The notes under the pieces: model-generated
Database searches by the model: none
What the model was told of the DNA's origin: nothing
The model's input: the letters and a program-made list of their open reading frames with translations, nothing else
Shown here: positions 8,848 through 18,191 of the stretch, piece after piece
Layout: every line of letters begins with the position of its first letter
Position numbering within the stretch: the stretch's first letter is position 1
DNA from: JBCDBH01 sp039184055
Lineage (GTDB): Bacteria; Acidobacteriota; Thermoanaerobaculia; Multivoradales; J023
Length of the DNA stretch: 26,998 bases
Assembly: GCA_039184055.1 (NCBI GenBank)
Contig: JBCDBH010000035.1
Location: 1 to 26,998 of the forward strand
Direction of reading: 5' to 3'
Program-made: the position numbers and the translations under genes

Positions 8848-9974
8848 TCGTTTTCGTACTCGCCGTGTTGTTCATGTCGCCGACCGCCGTGCCCCTGCCC
8901 GAGCCCGATTCCGTTCGCGTCGCGGTCTTCAACGTCTGGGAGCTGTCGCGTGAGAAGCTCGATACCGAGGATCACCGGCAGCTGCGTGCTGCCGCCGAGG
9001 TGGTGCAGCGGGTGCGTCCCGAGGTGTTGTTGATCAACGAGATCGACTACGACGCGGCGGGGGAGAACGCGCGTCTCTTCGTCAAGCGCTTTCTTCGCGA
9101 ACCGCAAAACGGGCAATCGCCGATCGATTACCCGCACGTCTACGTCGCGCCGGTCAATACGGGGCTGCCGAGCGGCCTCGATCTGAACCGCGACGGCGAG
9201 TCGGACGGTCCTGACGACGCCTGGGGCTTTGGTCGTTACCCCGGGCAATACGGCATGGCGCTCTTGAGCCAGGTCCCGATCGATACACAGCGGGTCCGGA
9301 CCTTTCAGAAACTGCGTTGGGTGAGCATGCCCGGTCATCACATGCCCGACGGACGGGATGGACGACCAGCGTGGTATGAGCCCGCGATCGCCGATCAGCT
9401 ACGCCTGTCGTCGAAAAGTCATTGGGACGTGCCGATCCTGCTCGGCTCGGGCAACGTGCTCCACGTGATCGCCGCGCATCCGACCCCACCGGTCTTCGAT
9501 GACGGTCAGCAGGATCGCAACGGCCGCCGCAACTTCGACGAGATCCGTTTGATCGCCGACTACGTTGCCGGTGGCGAACGCGCCGCCTGGATCATCGACG
9601 ACCATGGCGAGAAGGGTGGTCTGTCGGCCGACCAGAGCTTTGTCATCCTCGGCGATCTCAACGCCGATCCGGGCAACGACGTCATCTACGACGAGACGGT
9701 GGCGATCGATCAATTGCTCGATCATCCACGGGTGCGCGATACCAAACCCGTGGGAGCCGGTGGGGCGTACGCTCGCCGTGGTTCGTTTTTCAGTGACGAC
9801 CGGCTGTACACCGCCAACTACGGCCGGCTCGACTACGCCTTGCCGAGCAAGGATCTGACGATCACCGGCTCGGGGATCTTCTGGCCCGGACCCGGTGAGC
9901 CGCTGCGTCATCTGGTCGATGGTGACGACAAAGCGAGCGACCACATGCTCGTTTGGGTCGACATCGACCGGTAA
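8844..9974 (+). CDS. Endonuclease/exonuclease/phosphatase-family protein, exported
   Basis: A 376-residue protein whose ATG overlaps the previous stop; an AGGAG lies 13 nt upstream, rather far. The N-terminal VFVLAVLFMSPTAVPLP is probably a short signal or anchor segment. EEP-fold motifs are present in order: VRVAVFNVWE (Asn about 30), VLLINEIDYD (metal-binding Glu about 66), LHVIAAHPTPP, FVILGDLNADP (Asp and Asn of the active site), RLDYALPS and KASDHMLVWVDI (catalytic Asp-His pair about 366-367). All expected metal-binding and catalytic residues are therefore visible. The family covers nucleases, phosphodiesterases and lipid phosphatases; the exported location and DxNxDPGND-like site are compatible with an extracellular nuclease or phosphoesterase, but the substrate cannot be read from sequence. 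Confidence 0.88.
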   Translation: MIVFVLAVLFMSPTAVPLPEPDSVRVAVFNVWELSREKLDTEDHRQLRAAAEVVQRVRPEVLLINEIDYDAAGENARLFVKRFLREPQNGQSPIDYPHVYVAPVNTGLPSGLDLNRDGESDGPDDAWGFGRYPGQYGMALLSQVPIDTQRVRTFQKLRWVSMPGHHMPDGRDGRPAWYEPAIADQLRLSSKSHWDVPILLGSGNVLHVIAAHPTPPVFDDGQQDRNGRRNFDEIRLIADYVAGGERAAWIIDDHGEKGGLSADQSFVILGDLNADPGNDVIYDETVAIDQLLDHPRVRDTKPVGAGGAYARRGSFFSDDRLYTANYGRLDYALPSKDLTITGSGIFWPGPGEPLRHLVDGDDKASDHMLVWVDIDR

Positions 9975-10095
9975 GAGAACCTCCTTCCTCAAATCAGCAC
10001 GTCCGTGGACCTCGATGGCCCGGGGTTGGCGGCTGCATGGCCTGGTACCGTCCTTGCTCTTGTCGAGGGGGCCGACGTTTCGTCGATCAACCCTC

Positions 10096-10100
10096 GGGAG
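10096..10100 (+). promoter_or_regulatory. Ribosome-binding site GGGAG that fixes the serine hydrolase start
   Basis: GGGAG lies six bases before the ATG at 10107. It supports this start over the in-frame upstream codon at 10005, whose extra 34 residues would bury the signal peptide. Confidence 0.6.
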
Positions 10101-10106
10101 AACACC

Positions 10107-11525
<1,419 letters not shown>

Positions 11526-11922
11526 GTCGACCCGGTACAGAGGTTATCGGGCTCGTGCATCGCCCGTTTGTACGGCGTACAAACCACCTCTTCGTCGCGC
11601 GAATACGCAATGTGCGTCGTGCGTCGATCAGTCGGTAGATGCCGCTGCTCTCTGTACGACGCCATTCGAGATTGAGACACATGTGCACGGAAAGAACGAG
11701 GTACACGGTGGAGCTCGATCGGTGCGAGACGTCTGTACGTCGTACGGCGACGGTGTCGCGTGTTTCGAGCCCTCGGGACCACGTACCGTACGCGGATGGC
11801 TCTACCCATGCCGTGGGTTCGCGCTCGGTCGAACGATGTGCGTCGATCGATCGCCTTGCGAAGCCCATTGATACGAGGCGGGAATCCGTTGCGTTAGGGC
11901 GCCCGCTGGGCGCCCTTTTTCT
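11526..11922 (+). ncRNA. Candidate structured non-coding RNA or long structured 3' UTR
   Basis: This is the only gene-free stretch longer than 300 bp. No frame looks coding: the overlapping frames give Arg/Ser-rich products without recognisable domains. It is full of inverted repeats on the + strand: a three-way junction (11539-11591), ACGCA-ATG-TGCGT (11605-11617), GCGAC-GGT-GTCGC (11747-11759) enclosed by CGTACG (11741-11746) pairing with CGTACG (11787-11792), and ACCCA-N5-TGGGT near 11804-11818. It ends in a strong intrinsic terminator oriented for + strand transcription. I see no RNase P, tmRNA or SRP RNA signature. It may be an independent RNA or the 3' UTR of the serine hydrolase gene; no promoter was recognised. 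Confidence 0.4.
11896..11921 (+). terminator. Strong Rho-independent terminator
   Basis: Perfect 9-bp stem AGGGCGCCC (11896-11904) and GGGCGCCCT (11908-11916) with a 3-base loop, followed by TTTTTC (11916-11921). The T-tract is only on the + strand side, so it ends transcription coming from the serine hydrolase or from a separate RNA, just before the converging propeller gene. Confidence 0.88.
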
Positions 11923-11941
11923 TACGGTTGCAAGCGCGCGG

Positions 11942-13570
11942 TCACTCGAGCACGGGCAGACGCCAGACCGCGACTTCGTTGGTGTTGCGCGCTAGGAGAT
12001 ACGGCCCCGCCAAGGCGGGTGTGTTCCAGGTCTTGTCGTCGAGCGCGCGAAAGCTGGCCAGCTCGATGTGCTCGGTGGGGTCGGCGCGGAGCAAGAGCAC
12101 GCGGCCATCTTCGGCGAGCACCAGCAGATGGTCGTCGATCAGCAGCAGCTGACCGTGACCGTAGCGACCGGCTTTCCAGTTGCGCTCACCGGTTTCAGGA
12201 TCGAGGCTGACGAATACACCGTCGTCGAAGCCATAGAGAGCGCCGTCATGAAAGACGAAGTTGGAGAACTTCGCTTTGAGACGAGGCGTTTTCCAGAGCT
12301 GCTCGAGCTCGAAGGTGACGTCATGGACCGAGCTTGTGGTCGGTTCGTCGCTCGCCGATTCGTCAGTCGCCGATTCGTCGCTCGCTGATTCGTCGCTCCG
12401 TGGCGTGGCGGTCGTCGAGGAGGTTGCCGTGAGTCGGTAGGCGGCGGCGCCGATGCCGTAGCCGGTCGACACGACGAAGCGATCGGCGTCGAGCCGTACC
12501 GGCAGGGCGACATTCGGCCGTTCGCCGTCCCACGGGGTTTGCCACAGACGGCTACCGTCGTCGAGCGCATAGCCGCTCACCGATGCACCTTCGAAGAGGA
12601 CGATCTGGCGATAGCCGGCGAGCTCGAAGAGAACCGGAGAGCTGTACGAGTTGCGCGCCGCTTCGCTACGCCACAGCTCGTCACCGCTGGCCAGATCGAA
12701 GGCGATGAGGGCCGGCGCGGGACGATCGGTGGTGCCGCCAGCCGGCACGATGACCGTGCTACCGAGCACGGTGTCATGGAGAACCATCGGCGATGCCGAG
12801 CGACCCCAATCGGGGGTCGAGACGTCGAAGTCGGCGAGCTCGTGGGACCACAAGGCCTCGCCCGTCACGAGGTCGAGGGCGGCGAGATGGCCCGTCGCGC
12901 CCACGGTGATCACGCGGTCGCCGGCCACCGTCGGCGTGGCTCGTGGGCCGGTGCCGCCGATGGTGGTCTCGTATCGCTGTTGGGTGGCGTAGGTCCACAC
13001 CAGCGCACCGGTATCGAGCTCGTAGCGGCTGACCAATTCGTCGGGGCCACGGTGCTCCTGGGTGATGGCGGCGTTGCCGACGACCGCGAAACCCGACCAG
13101 CCGTCGCCGATCGGCTGACGCCAGACGAGCTCTGGTGGCGACGACTCCCAATCCGGATCGAGCTGGATCGAATCGATCTTGCCGTTACGCGCTGGTCCGA
13201 GGAATTGTGGAAAGTCGCCGGGTCCGGCTTCGACCATGGCGGCGTCGCCGGTCGTCGGGGTCGTCAGCTCGCCACCCCAACGCAATCCGACGATCGGGCG
13301 GAGATCACCATCGACGCCTTCGATGCGAAAGAGAGTCGAACCCATGAGCACGACGAGCGCGAAGGCGGCGATGAACCGCAACCGGATGCCCCACGAGAAA
13401 GGCGACATCAGCAAGAGCCAGACGAGGATCAAGAATCCGGCAACGATCAGCGAGATCGCGCTCGCCATGACCTGACTCTGCCGATTTCCACCATCGCTCA
13501 TCCAGATCCATGCGAGTCGGCCGGCGAAGAGGAGCAGCACGACAACGAGAGGCCACCATGAACGCTTCAT
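11942..13570 (-). CDS. Membrane-anchored PQQ-type beta-propeller protein
   Basis: A 542-residue protein. Three hydrophobic helices at the N-terminus (about 7-22, 37-58 and 63-83) anchor it. From about residue 118 (FPQFLGPARNGK) onward it shows repeated beta-propeller blades with the PQQ/YWTD-like pattern, for example SRYELDTGALVWTYA, LAALDLVTGEALWSHELA, LIAFDLASGDELWRSEA, VSGYALDDGSRLWQTPW and VSLDPETGERNWKAGRYGHG. These outer-strand Trp motifs define PQQ-like repeats, but there is no dehydrogenase active site, so binding PQQ is not implied; BamB-like scaffolding or a sensor role is as likely. A low-complexity insert with repeated DESA/DEST-type units (about 390-409) interrupts the propeller and is encoded by a 15-bp tandem repeat. 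Transcribed alone, divergent from the hybrid kinase. Confidence 0.85.
   Translation of the reverse strand: MKRSWWPLVVVLLLFAGRLAWIWMSDGGNRQSQVMASAISLIVAGFLILVWLLLMSPFSWGIRLRFIAAFALVVLMGSTLFRIEGVDGDLRPIVGLRWGGELTTPTTGDAAMVEAGPGDFPQFLGPARNGKIDSIQLDPDWESSPPELVWRQPIGDGWSGFAVVGNAAITQEHRGPDELVSRYELDTGALVWTYATQQRYETTIGGTGPRATPTVAGDRVITVGATGHLAALDLVTGEALWSHELADFDVSTPDWGRSASPMVLHDTVLGSTVIVPAGGTTDRPAPALIAFDLASGDELWRSEAARNSYSSPVLFELAGYRQIVLFEGASVSGYALDDGSRLWQTPWDGERPNVALPVRLDADRFVVSTGYGIGAAAYRLTATSSTTATPRSDESASDESATDESASDEPTTSSVHDVTFELEQLWKTPRLKAKFSNFVFHDGALYGFDDGVFVSLDPETGERNWKAGRYGHGQLLLIDDHLLVLAEDGRVLLLRADPTEHIELASFRALDDKTWNTPALAGPYLLARNTNEVAVWRLPVLE
12344..12400. repeat. 15-bp tandem repeat inside the beta-propeller gene
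   Basis: Three full units (12344-12358, 12359-12373, 12374-12388; pattern TTCGTCNSTCGCYGA) and a partial fourth. Because 15 is a multiple of three the array keeps frame and encodes a DESAS/DESAT-type acidic loop, so copy number can vary without frameshift. Confidence 0.8.
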
Positions 13571-13682
13571 GAGGCCAACTCTATCGCGACCCGATCTCCA
13601 CTCGTCGAACCACGTGGAAGTTGTGGTAAGAAGACAGAAATTCGAGATGGAGCACTTGTCGTTTGTTTCGTGTAGTCAGCGT

Positions 13683-13689
13683 AGGTGGG
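13683..13689 (+). promoter_or_regulatory. Ribosome-binding site AGGTGGG that decides the hybrid kinase start
   Basis: AGGTGGG ends four bases before the ATG at 13694. The alternative in-frame GTG at 13685 lies inside this motif, so the ATG is preferred. Confidence 0.5.
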
Positions 13690-13693
13690 TTCG

Positions 13694-15757
13694 ATGTCCA
13701 GTCGTGATGATCTCGAGCAGAACACCGAAGTGAGCCGAGGCGCCGAGTCGCCACACGATGTCCTCGAGCGGCGGTTGCACGCCGCGACCGAGGAGTCGAT
13801 CGGGCTCGAAGAGCGTCTGGCGCGCGCCGAGGAAGATCGCGCCACCGCCGAGCACCTGTTGCGCATGCTCGATCAGGCGCTCGACGCGCTCGGTGACGGC
13901 TTGGTGATCATCAACGTGGCGGCCGCGCCGACCATCGCCTTCGTCAACCGTCGATTCAGCGAGATGACCGGTTATCGCGCCGAGGAAATCGTCGGGGCCG
14001 AGCCCTTCGTCTTCGCCGGGCCAGAGACCCCGATCGAAGTCTTGAGCCAGATGGAAGCGGCCTTGACGGCACGGGAGCGCTTTCGTGGCGAAACGCTTTT
14101 CTACCGTGGTGATGGCTCGCAGATCCGGCTCGCGGTCGAGATCGAGCCACTCGATGTCACCACGATGGTCGCCTTCTACCGCGATCTTTCCGCCTACGCT
14201 CGCACCGTCCACGAGCTCGAGCGCGCCGAGACGCGTCACCGTCTGCTCATCGAGCGCATGAACGAAGGTTTCGTCACCACCGACGGGAGCAACCGATTCG
14301 AGCTCGTCAACCCGAAGATGGCCCAAATGCTCGGCTACCCGCGCGAGGATCTGGTCGGCAAGCCGATCGAGAGCTTTTTGGATCCTGAAGAGCAGGTCAA
14401 GGTGGCGCGCCAACAGGAGCTGCGTCGACTCGGTCACGACGATTCCTACGAGCTCACGTGGATCGCCAGTGACGGTCGACAGGTCGAGACGGTGGTGTCA
14501 CCGACACCGGTGCTGGCCTCGAACGGTCGTTTTCTCGGCAGCTTCGCGGTGGTTGCCGACATCACCGAGCGCAAACAGGAGGAAGAGGAGAGCCGGCGTC
14601 TCGAGGCGCGTATCCAGCGCGCCCAACGCGAAGAGCTCATGGAGCATCTCGCCGGTGGCGTGGCGCACGACTTCAACAACCTACTGGTCGGCATTCTCGG
14701 CAACGCCGGTCTGGCGCTGATGCAGCTCGAGGACGGCTCGCCGGTCCGTGAGCTGATCGCGCGGATCGAGACCGCGGCGGTTCGTGCCGCCGAGCTCACC
14801 CGTGAGATGTTGGCGTATTCCGGTCACGGTCGTTTCGTCATCGAGCCTCACGACCTTTCCGAGCTGGTCACCGAGATGGCCCAGCTGCTCCGCACCACGA
14901 TCAGTCGACGGGCGACGCTCGATCTTCGGTGCGCCGCCGACGTGCCACCGGTCAAGATCGACGCCACCCAAGTACGACAGGTGGTGATGAATCTGATCGT
15001 CAATGCCGCCGAGGCGATCGAAGAAAGCGGGCGGAGCGGTACCGTGACCGTTGCCACCGGGCTCGCCCGTCTCGACCGTGAATCGCTCGACCTCGCCCTG
15101 GGGGGCGACGAGCTCGATACCGGGGTGTATGTCTTTCTCGAGGTACGCGACAACGGAATCGGTATGGACGCGGCCACCCGCGATCAGATCTTCAACCCGT
15201 TTTTTTCGCGCAAATTCCACGGTCGCGGTCTCGGGCTAGCGGCGGTCCAGGGCATCGTTCGTGGTCATCGTGGCGCCATCCGAGTCGATAGCCGTCCGGG
15301 TAGTGGCACCAGCTTCGTCGTCTACCTACCACCCAGTGAAGAGCTCCCGGTGGAATCGCCTGTCGTGCCCCGTCCGAGCCATCGTCGCGGCACCGGTACC
15401 GTCCTCGTGGTGGACGACGAACCAGCGGTCCTCGGAGTCGCCGAAGCGGCCTTGGCGAGCGCCGGCTACAACGTCTTGGTGAGCGGCGACGGTCATACCG
15501 CGATCGAGCTCTTCGAGCGGTATCGAGACGACGTCCGGGTGGTCGTACTCGATATGACCATGCCCGGTATGACCGGTCCCGAAACCCTCACCGCGCTCCG
15601 CGCCATCGAATCGACCCTACCGGTGGTCCTGATCAGCGGCTACAGCGAGCAAGACGCCATCGATCGCTATCAAGACGACGTTCCCGATGCCTTCCTACAG
15701 AAACCCTTCCGTCCCGATCAGCTGATTCGGACCGTCCAGGAAGTCGAGGGAAGTTAG
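13694..15757 (+). CDS. Soluble hybrid histidine kinase (PAS-PAS-HisKA-HATPase-REC)
   Basis: A 687-residue cytosolic protein without membrane helices. A coiled coil (about 15-55) is followed by PAS 1 (about 58-165; FVNRRFSEMTGYRAEEIVG), PAS 2 (about 185-295; FVTTDGSNRFELVNPKMAQMLG style) and a PAC-type exit ADITERKQ. The kinase core has H-box GGVAHDFNNLLVGILG (phospho-His about 325), N-box VVMNLIVNAAEAIEES, G1 VRDNGIGMD, and RGLGLAAVQGIVRGH. The receiver (about 570-687) has acidic VVDDEP, phospho-acceptor Asp in VVLDMTMPGM (about 620), LISGYS and QKPF lysine: complete. The HDFNNLL H-box and attached receiver are typical of PAS hybrid kinases that feed a phosphorelay. Its partner phosphotransfer protein or regulator is not in the window. 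The stop overlaps the converging hotdog gene by 4 nt. Confidence 0.93.
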   Translation: MSSRDDLEQNTEVSRGAESPHDVLERRLHAATEESIGLEERLARAEEDRATAEHLLRMLDQALDALGDGLVIINVAAAPTIAFVNRRFSEMTGYRAEEIVGAEPFVFAGPETPIEVLSQMEAALTARERFRGETLFYRGDGSQIRLAVEIEPLDVTTMVAFYRDLSAYARTVHELERAETRHRLLIERMNEGFVTTDGSNRFELVNPKMAQMLGYPREDLVGKPIESFLDPEEQVKVARQQELRRLGHDDSYELTWIASDGRQVETVVSPTPVLASNGRFLGSFAVVADITERKQEEEESRRLEARIQRAQREELMEHLAGGVAHDFNNLLVGILGNAGLALMQLEDGSPVRELIARIETAAVRAAELTREMLAYSGHGRFVIEPHDLSELVTEMAQLLRTTISRRATLDLRCAADVPPVKIDATQVRQVVMNLIVNAAEAIEESGRSGTVTVATGLARLDRESLDLALGGDELDTGVYVFLEVRDNGIGMDAATRDQIFNPFFSRKFHGRGLGLAAVQGIVRGHRGAIRVDSRPGSGTSFVVYLPPSEELPVESPVVPRPSHRRGTGTVLVVDDEPAVLGVAEAALASAGYNVLVSGDGHTAIELFERYRDDVRVVVLDMTMPGMTGPETLTALRAIESTLPVVLISGYSEQDAIDRYQDDVPDAFLQKPFRPDQLIRTVQEVEGS

Positions 15758-16086
15758 CCCAGCAACACGAACTGGACCGTCGCCTTCGCCACCAGCTCCC
15801 CGTCCTGCGTCACCGTGCCTTCGACCACCGCTTGCTTGCGACCGCGACGCAAAATCGTGCCTCGGCCGACCAGCGGCGCCAGCCGGGCGCGGCGGAGTAG
15901 ATGCACGGTCACCGTCGACGGCACCACCGGTGCACCCACGGCATGCGCGGCGGAGACCTCGGCAAGCGTGGTGAGAACGGCGAAATGCACCACGTCCGGT
16001 GCGGCCTGGTGCTCCTCGCGTGGTGTCAGGTGGACACCGCCGTCGTCGGCGGGTTGCATATCGAGCCAAGAATTGAAGCTGGTCAT
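15754..16086 (-). CDS. Small PaaI-like hotdog-fold protein (putative thioesterase)
   Basis: A 110-residue protein with the hotdog pattern: VVHFAVLTTLAEVSAAHAVG (central helix), STVTVHLLRRARLAPLVGRGTILRRGRKQAVVEGTV as two long strands split by the usual G-R-x-G turn, then GELVAKATVQFVLLG, the typical last strand. This matches PaaI/YbgC-like acyl-CoA thioesterases, which hydrolyse acyl-CoA in the cytosol. The catalytic Asp/Glu is probably the Glu in TLAEV, but the assignment within the superfamily is open and the protein is shorter than most characterised members (about 140). The stop (TAA read from 15756 to 15754) overlaps the hybrid kinase stop. It has no co-directional neighbour. Confidence 0.7.
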   Translation of the reverse strand: MTSFNSWLDMQPADDGGVHLTPREEHQAAPDVVHFAVLTTLAEVSAAHAVGAPVVPSTVTVHLLRRARLAPLVGRGTILRRGRKQAVVEGTVTQDGELVAKATVQFVLLG

Positions 16087-16274
16087 GGCGGTGAGCTTAT
16101 CTCGATGGACCCGCTGAATCCGGTCCCATGGTACGTTTCACGGGCGATAACGCTTGCATCATCCTGGAGTTGTGACGTGATGGCATTCAATGTGCATATT
16201 GCGATGGGTGTGTGGTCGTAGGGCCATACCACTCGCATACACACCCCACGGGGTTGATGGATAACTCTTAGATT

Positions 16275-16280
16275 GAGGAG
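16275..16280 (+). promoter_or_regulatory. Strong purine-rich ribosome-binding site
   Basis: GAGGAG six bases ahead of the ATG at 16287, the clearest Shine-Dalgarno in the window; the purine run extends to the start codon. The preceding about 190 bp (16087-16274) show no other feature I can support. Confidence 0.6.
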
Positions 16281-16286
16281 AGAGAG

Positions 16287-17243
16287 ATGTTTGGACGATG
16301 GTCATGGTGCGCGTGTTTGATCGCGCTGCTCGGGTTCGTCGCGGTGGCACCGGCGCACAGTCAGTGCTCGCAGGTCGAGGTGCGGTTGTGGCAGCCGAAC
16401 AATGAGCAGGTGTGGTTGGAGAGTGATGAGGTGGTCGAGATCGGCGCCGGCGAGGAGGGGCATCTTTACCTTCACGTCGAGGGTCGTTCGACGCCGTATC
16501 GGACGAATGCGGTGATCGGCTATGCGCCCGGGACACGGGCGGGCTCGGTGGCGCGTCACGCCAGTTTGACGGCGCAGAATGACGAGGATCGGCGTGCCGG
16601 TCGGCTGCGTTTTCGGGCCACGGCGCCGGGCACGTTTCGGCTCGGCTATCAGCTCACCGGAGTGTGGTCGCCCGGGCGGCTGGATGCGGTGCCGGTGGGT
16701 TGCCGGAAGGGCGTTCTGACGGTCCGTGTGGTCGGTAAGGGTGCCGAGGGCGGCCAGGTCGACGACGATGACGATCACTACGAGGAAGAGATCGAGCCGG
16801 CCGCCGAGCTGGTGGCGTTGCTCTACGAGGCGCTGTTGCGGCGCGAGGAGGCCGGCCGTATCGACGAAGGTTTCGTCCGCACGGTCCGGCAGCGGCGGTA
16901 TGACGGTATCGCCGACGTGGCGCGGCAGATCACGGCGTCGGACGAGTTTCGTCGCGATGCCTTGCGGCGTACCGAGGATGCACACGGTCGGGCGCGGGAT
17001 CTCGCTGATCTGCGCGAGCTTCTCCTCGAGGACATCTATAAGGACCTGTACGGCTATATCGAGCCGTCGGCCGATGAGGCCGCCGACGATCTCGCCGCGC
17101 TCGACGAGTGTCTGTCGGCGTCGCGGAGCGCCCAGCGGGCATGTGAGGAGCTGGGTGCCAATCTGGTCAGGTCACGCCTCTATTACGACGAGCATTTCGA
17201 TCTGATCGAGGAGCTGGGTGGCAACAGTCGGCGTCGCCGCTAG
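16287..17243 (+). CDS. Secreted protein of unknown function with DUF4214-like segments
   Basis: A 318-residue protein. The N-terminus is a Sec signal peptide (FGRWSWCACLIALLGFVAVAP, cleavage near AHSQ at about 25). Residues about 28-155 are beta-rich (VEVRLWQPNNEQVWL, GHLYLHVEGRS, TFRLGYQLTGVW) and look like an Ig-like or lectin-like domain; two Cys (27 and about 137) could form a disulfide. A very acidic linker with five consecutive Asp (about 158-170) follows. The C-terminal half is helical: ELVALLYEALLRREEAG then ITASDEFRRDA resembles the DUF4214 pattern (LY..LLGR ... S.EF), and a second, weaker copy (DIYKDLYGY ... SRLYYDEHFD) follows. I do not know a function. Strong expression is plausible given the ribosome-binding site. 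Confidence 0.7.
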   Translation: MFGRWSWCACLIALLGFVAVAPAHSQCSQVEVRLWQPNNEQVWLESDEVVEIGAGEEGHLYLHVEGRSTPYRTNAVIGYAPGTRAGSVARHASLTAQNDEDRRAGRLRFRATAPGTFRLGYQLTGVWSPGRLDAVPVGCRKGVLTVRVVGKGAEGGQVDDDDDHYEEEIEPAAELVALLYEALLRREEAGRIDEGFVRTVRQRRYDGIADVARQITASDEFRRDALRRTEDAHGRARDLADLRELLLEDIYKDLYGYIEPSADEAADDLAALDECLSASRSAQRACEELGANLVRSRLYYDEHFDLIEELGGNSRRRR

Positions 17244-17255
17244 ATCCGAAACCAG

Positions 17256-18191
17256 TCAACCGTGAACGAGGGCCACGGCCTCGTCGGCGCAACCCCAGGA
17301 GAGGGTGAAGCCGGCGCCGCCGTGGCCATAGTTGTGTAGGACGCGAGTATCGCCTCGGATTTCGACCTCGAGGCGAACCGCCGGTCGTCCGGGGCGGAGA
17401 CCGACCCGCGTCTCGATGATCTCGGCATCGGCGAGCTCGGGGACGAGGTCGCGACAACGGTCGAGAATCGCCTCGGTGGTGGTTGCCGACGGCGTGAGAT
17501 CTTCGACACCCTCGTCGGTGGTGCCACCCACGATACAGCCATCGGCACGCGCCAAGACATAGGCGGGCTCGGTGGTATCCCCCACCATCCACACGCGCTC
17601 GGGGGTCCGGACACGTACGACTTGACCTCGGATCGGAAACATCGTCGTGTCTCTGGCGACTTCACGCGCCCCGAGCCCGGCGCAATGCACCAGCCACGAC
17701 GCCTCGTCGAGCAGCTCGTCGAGATGACCGATCTCTCGTTCTTCGATGTTCACCCCGTTTGCCTCGAGCCGGTCGCGTAGCCAAGCGAGATAGATCGGCG
17801 TGTCGATCATCGGCACCCGGGCTCGATAGCCCATGGCGAAGCCGTCGGGTACGTCGGCGGTGGCGAGCTGACTCGGCTGGTGACGGTGGTCGAGCCAGCT
17901 CGGCGGCTCGCCGTCTTCGGCTTCGAGATAGGTCAGCTCGACCAGCGACACGCCGCTCTCGGGTGCCTCGTCGGCGAGTCGAGCGAAGACGTCCCAGGTG
18001 TGGTTGGCCCACGCCGCGACGCGTTCGAACGGGGCGACCCGGTAGGGCCACCAGATGGCCGCCGCGACCGCCGAGGTGGTGGCCGCTGGTTGCTCGCGCG
18101 TGACGATGTGGACGTCGACTCCCGACTCGCGCAGCCGCAGGGCGGTGGTCATGCCGATCACCCCGCAGCCGATCACCAAGACGCGGGTCAT
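17256..18191 (-). CDS. D-amino-acid oxidase-like FAD enzyme
   Basis: A 311-residue protein with an N-terminal FAD-binding Rossmann motif VLVIGCGVIGMTTALRLRESG. Family signatures of D-amino-acid oxidase follow in order: AAIWWPY, LVHCAGLGAREVARD, FPIRGQVVRV, AYVLARADG.IVGGT, VGLRPGRPAVRLE (containing the substrate-carboxylate-binding Arg) and the C-terminal FAD motif NYGHGGAGFTLSWGCA. These closely match the eukaryotic and bacterial DAAO consensus, so oxidative deamination of D-amino acids to 2-oxo acids with H2O2 release in the cytosol is expected; substrate preference (neutral D-amino acids versus D-Asp) is not resolvable. The start overlaps the stop of the upstream FHA-STAS gene by 4 nt, implying coupling. 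It converges with the gene ending at 17243, leaving a 12-bp gap. Confidence 0.9.
   Translation of the reverse strand: MTRVLVIGCGVIGMTTALRLRESGVDVHIVTREQPAATTSAVAAAIWWPYRVAPFERVAAWANHTWDVFARLADEAPESGVSLVELTYLEAEDGEPPSWLDHRHQPSQLATADVPDGFAMGYRARVPMIDTPIYLAWLRDRLEANGVNIEEREIGHLDELLDEASWLVHCAGLGAREVARDTTMFPIRGQVVRVRTPERVWMVGDTTEPAYVLARADGCIVGGTTDEGVEDLTPSATTTEAILDRCRDLVPELADAEIIETRVGLRPGRPAVRLEVEIRGDTRVLHNYGHGGAGFTLSWGCADEAVALVHG

Noticed and set aside
11639..11995. 118-residue open frame in the intergenic region
   Set aside because: It crosses the intrinsic terminator, enters the opposite gene, and gives an Arg/Ser-rich product with no domain.
12539..13561. 340-residue open frame on the + strand
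   Set aside because: Antisense to the beta-propeller gene, rich in Arg/Glu/Asp, no recognisable motif; the - strand product has clear propeller repeats.
16087..16274. Possible promoter elements upstream of the secreted protein gene
   Set aside because: No -35/-10 pair with proper spacing could be identified by eye.
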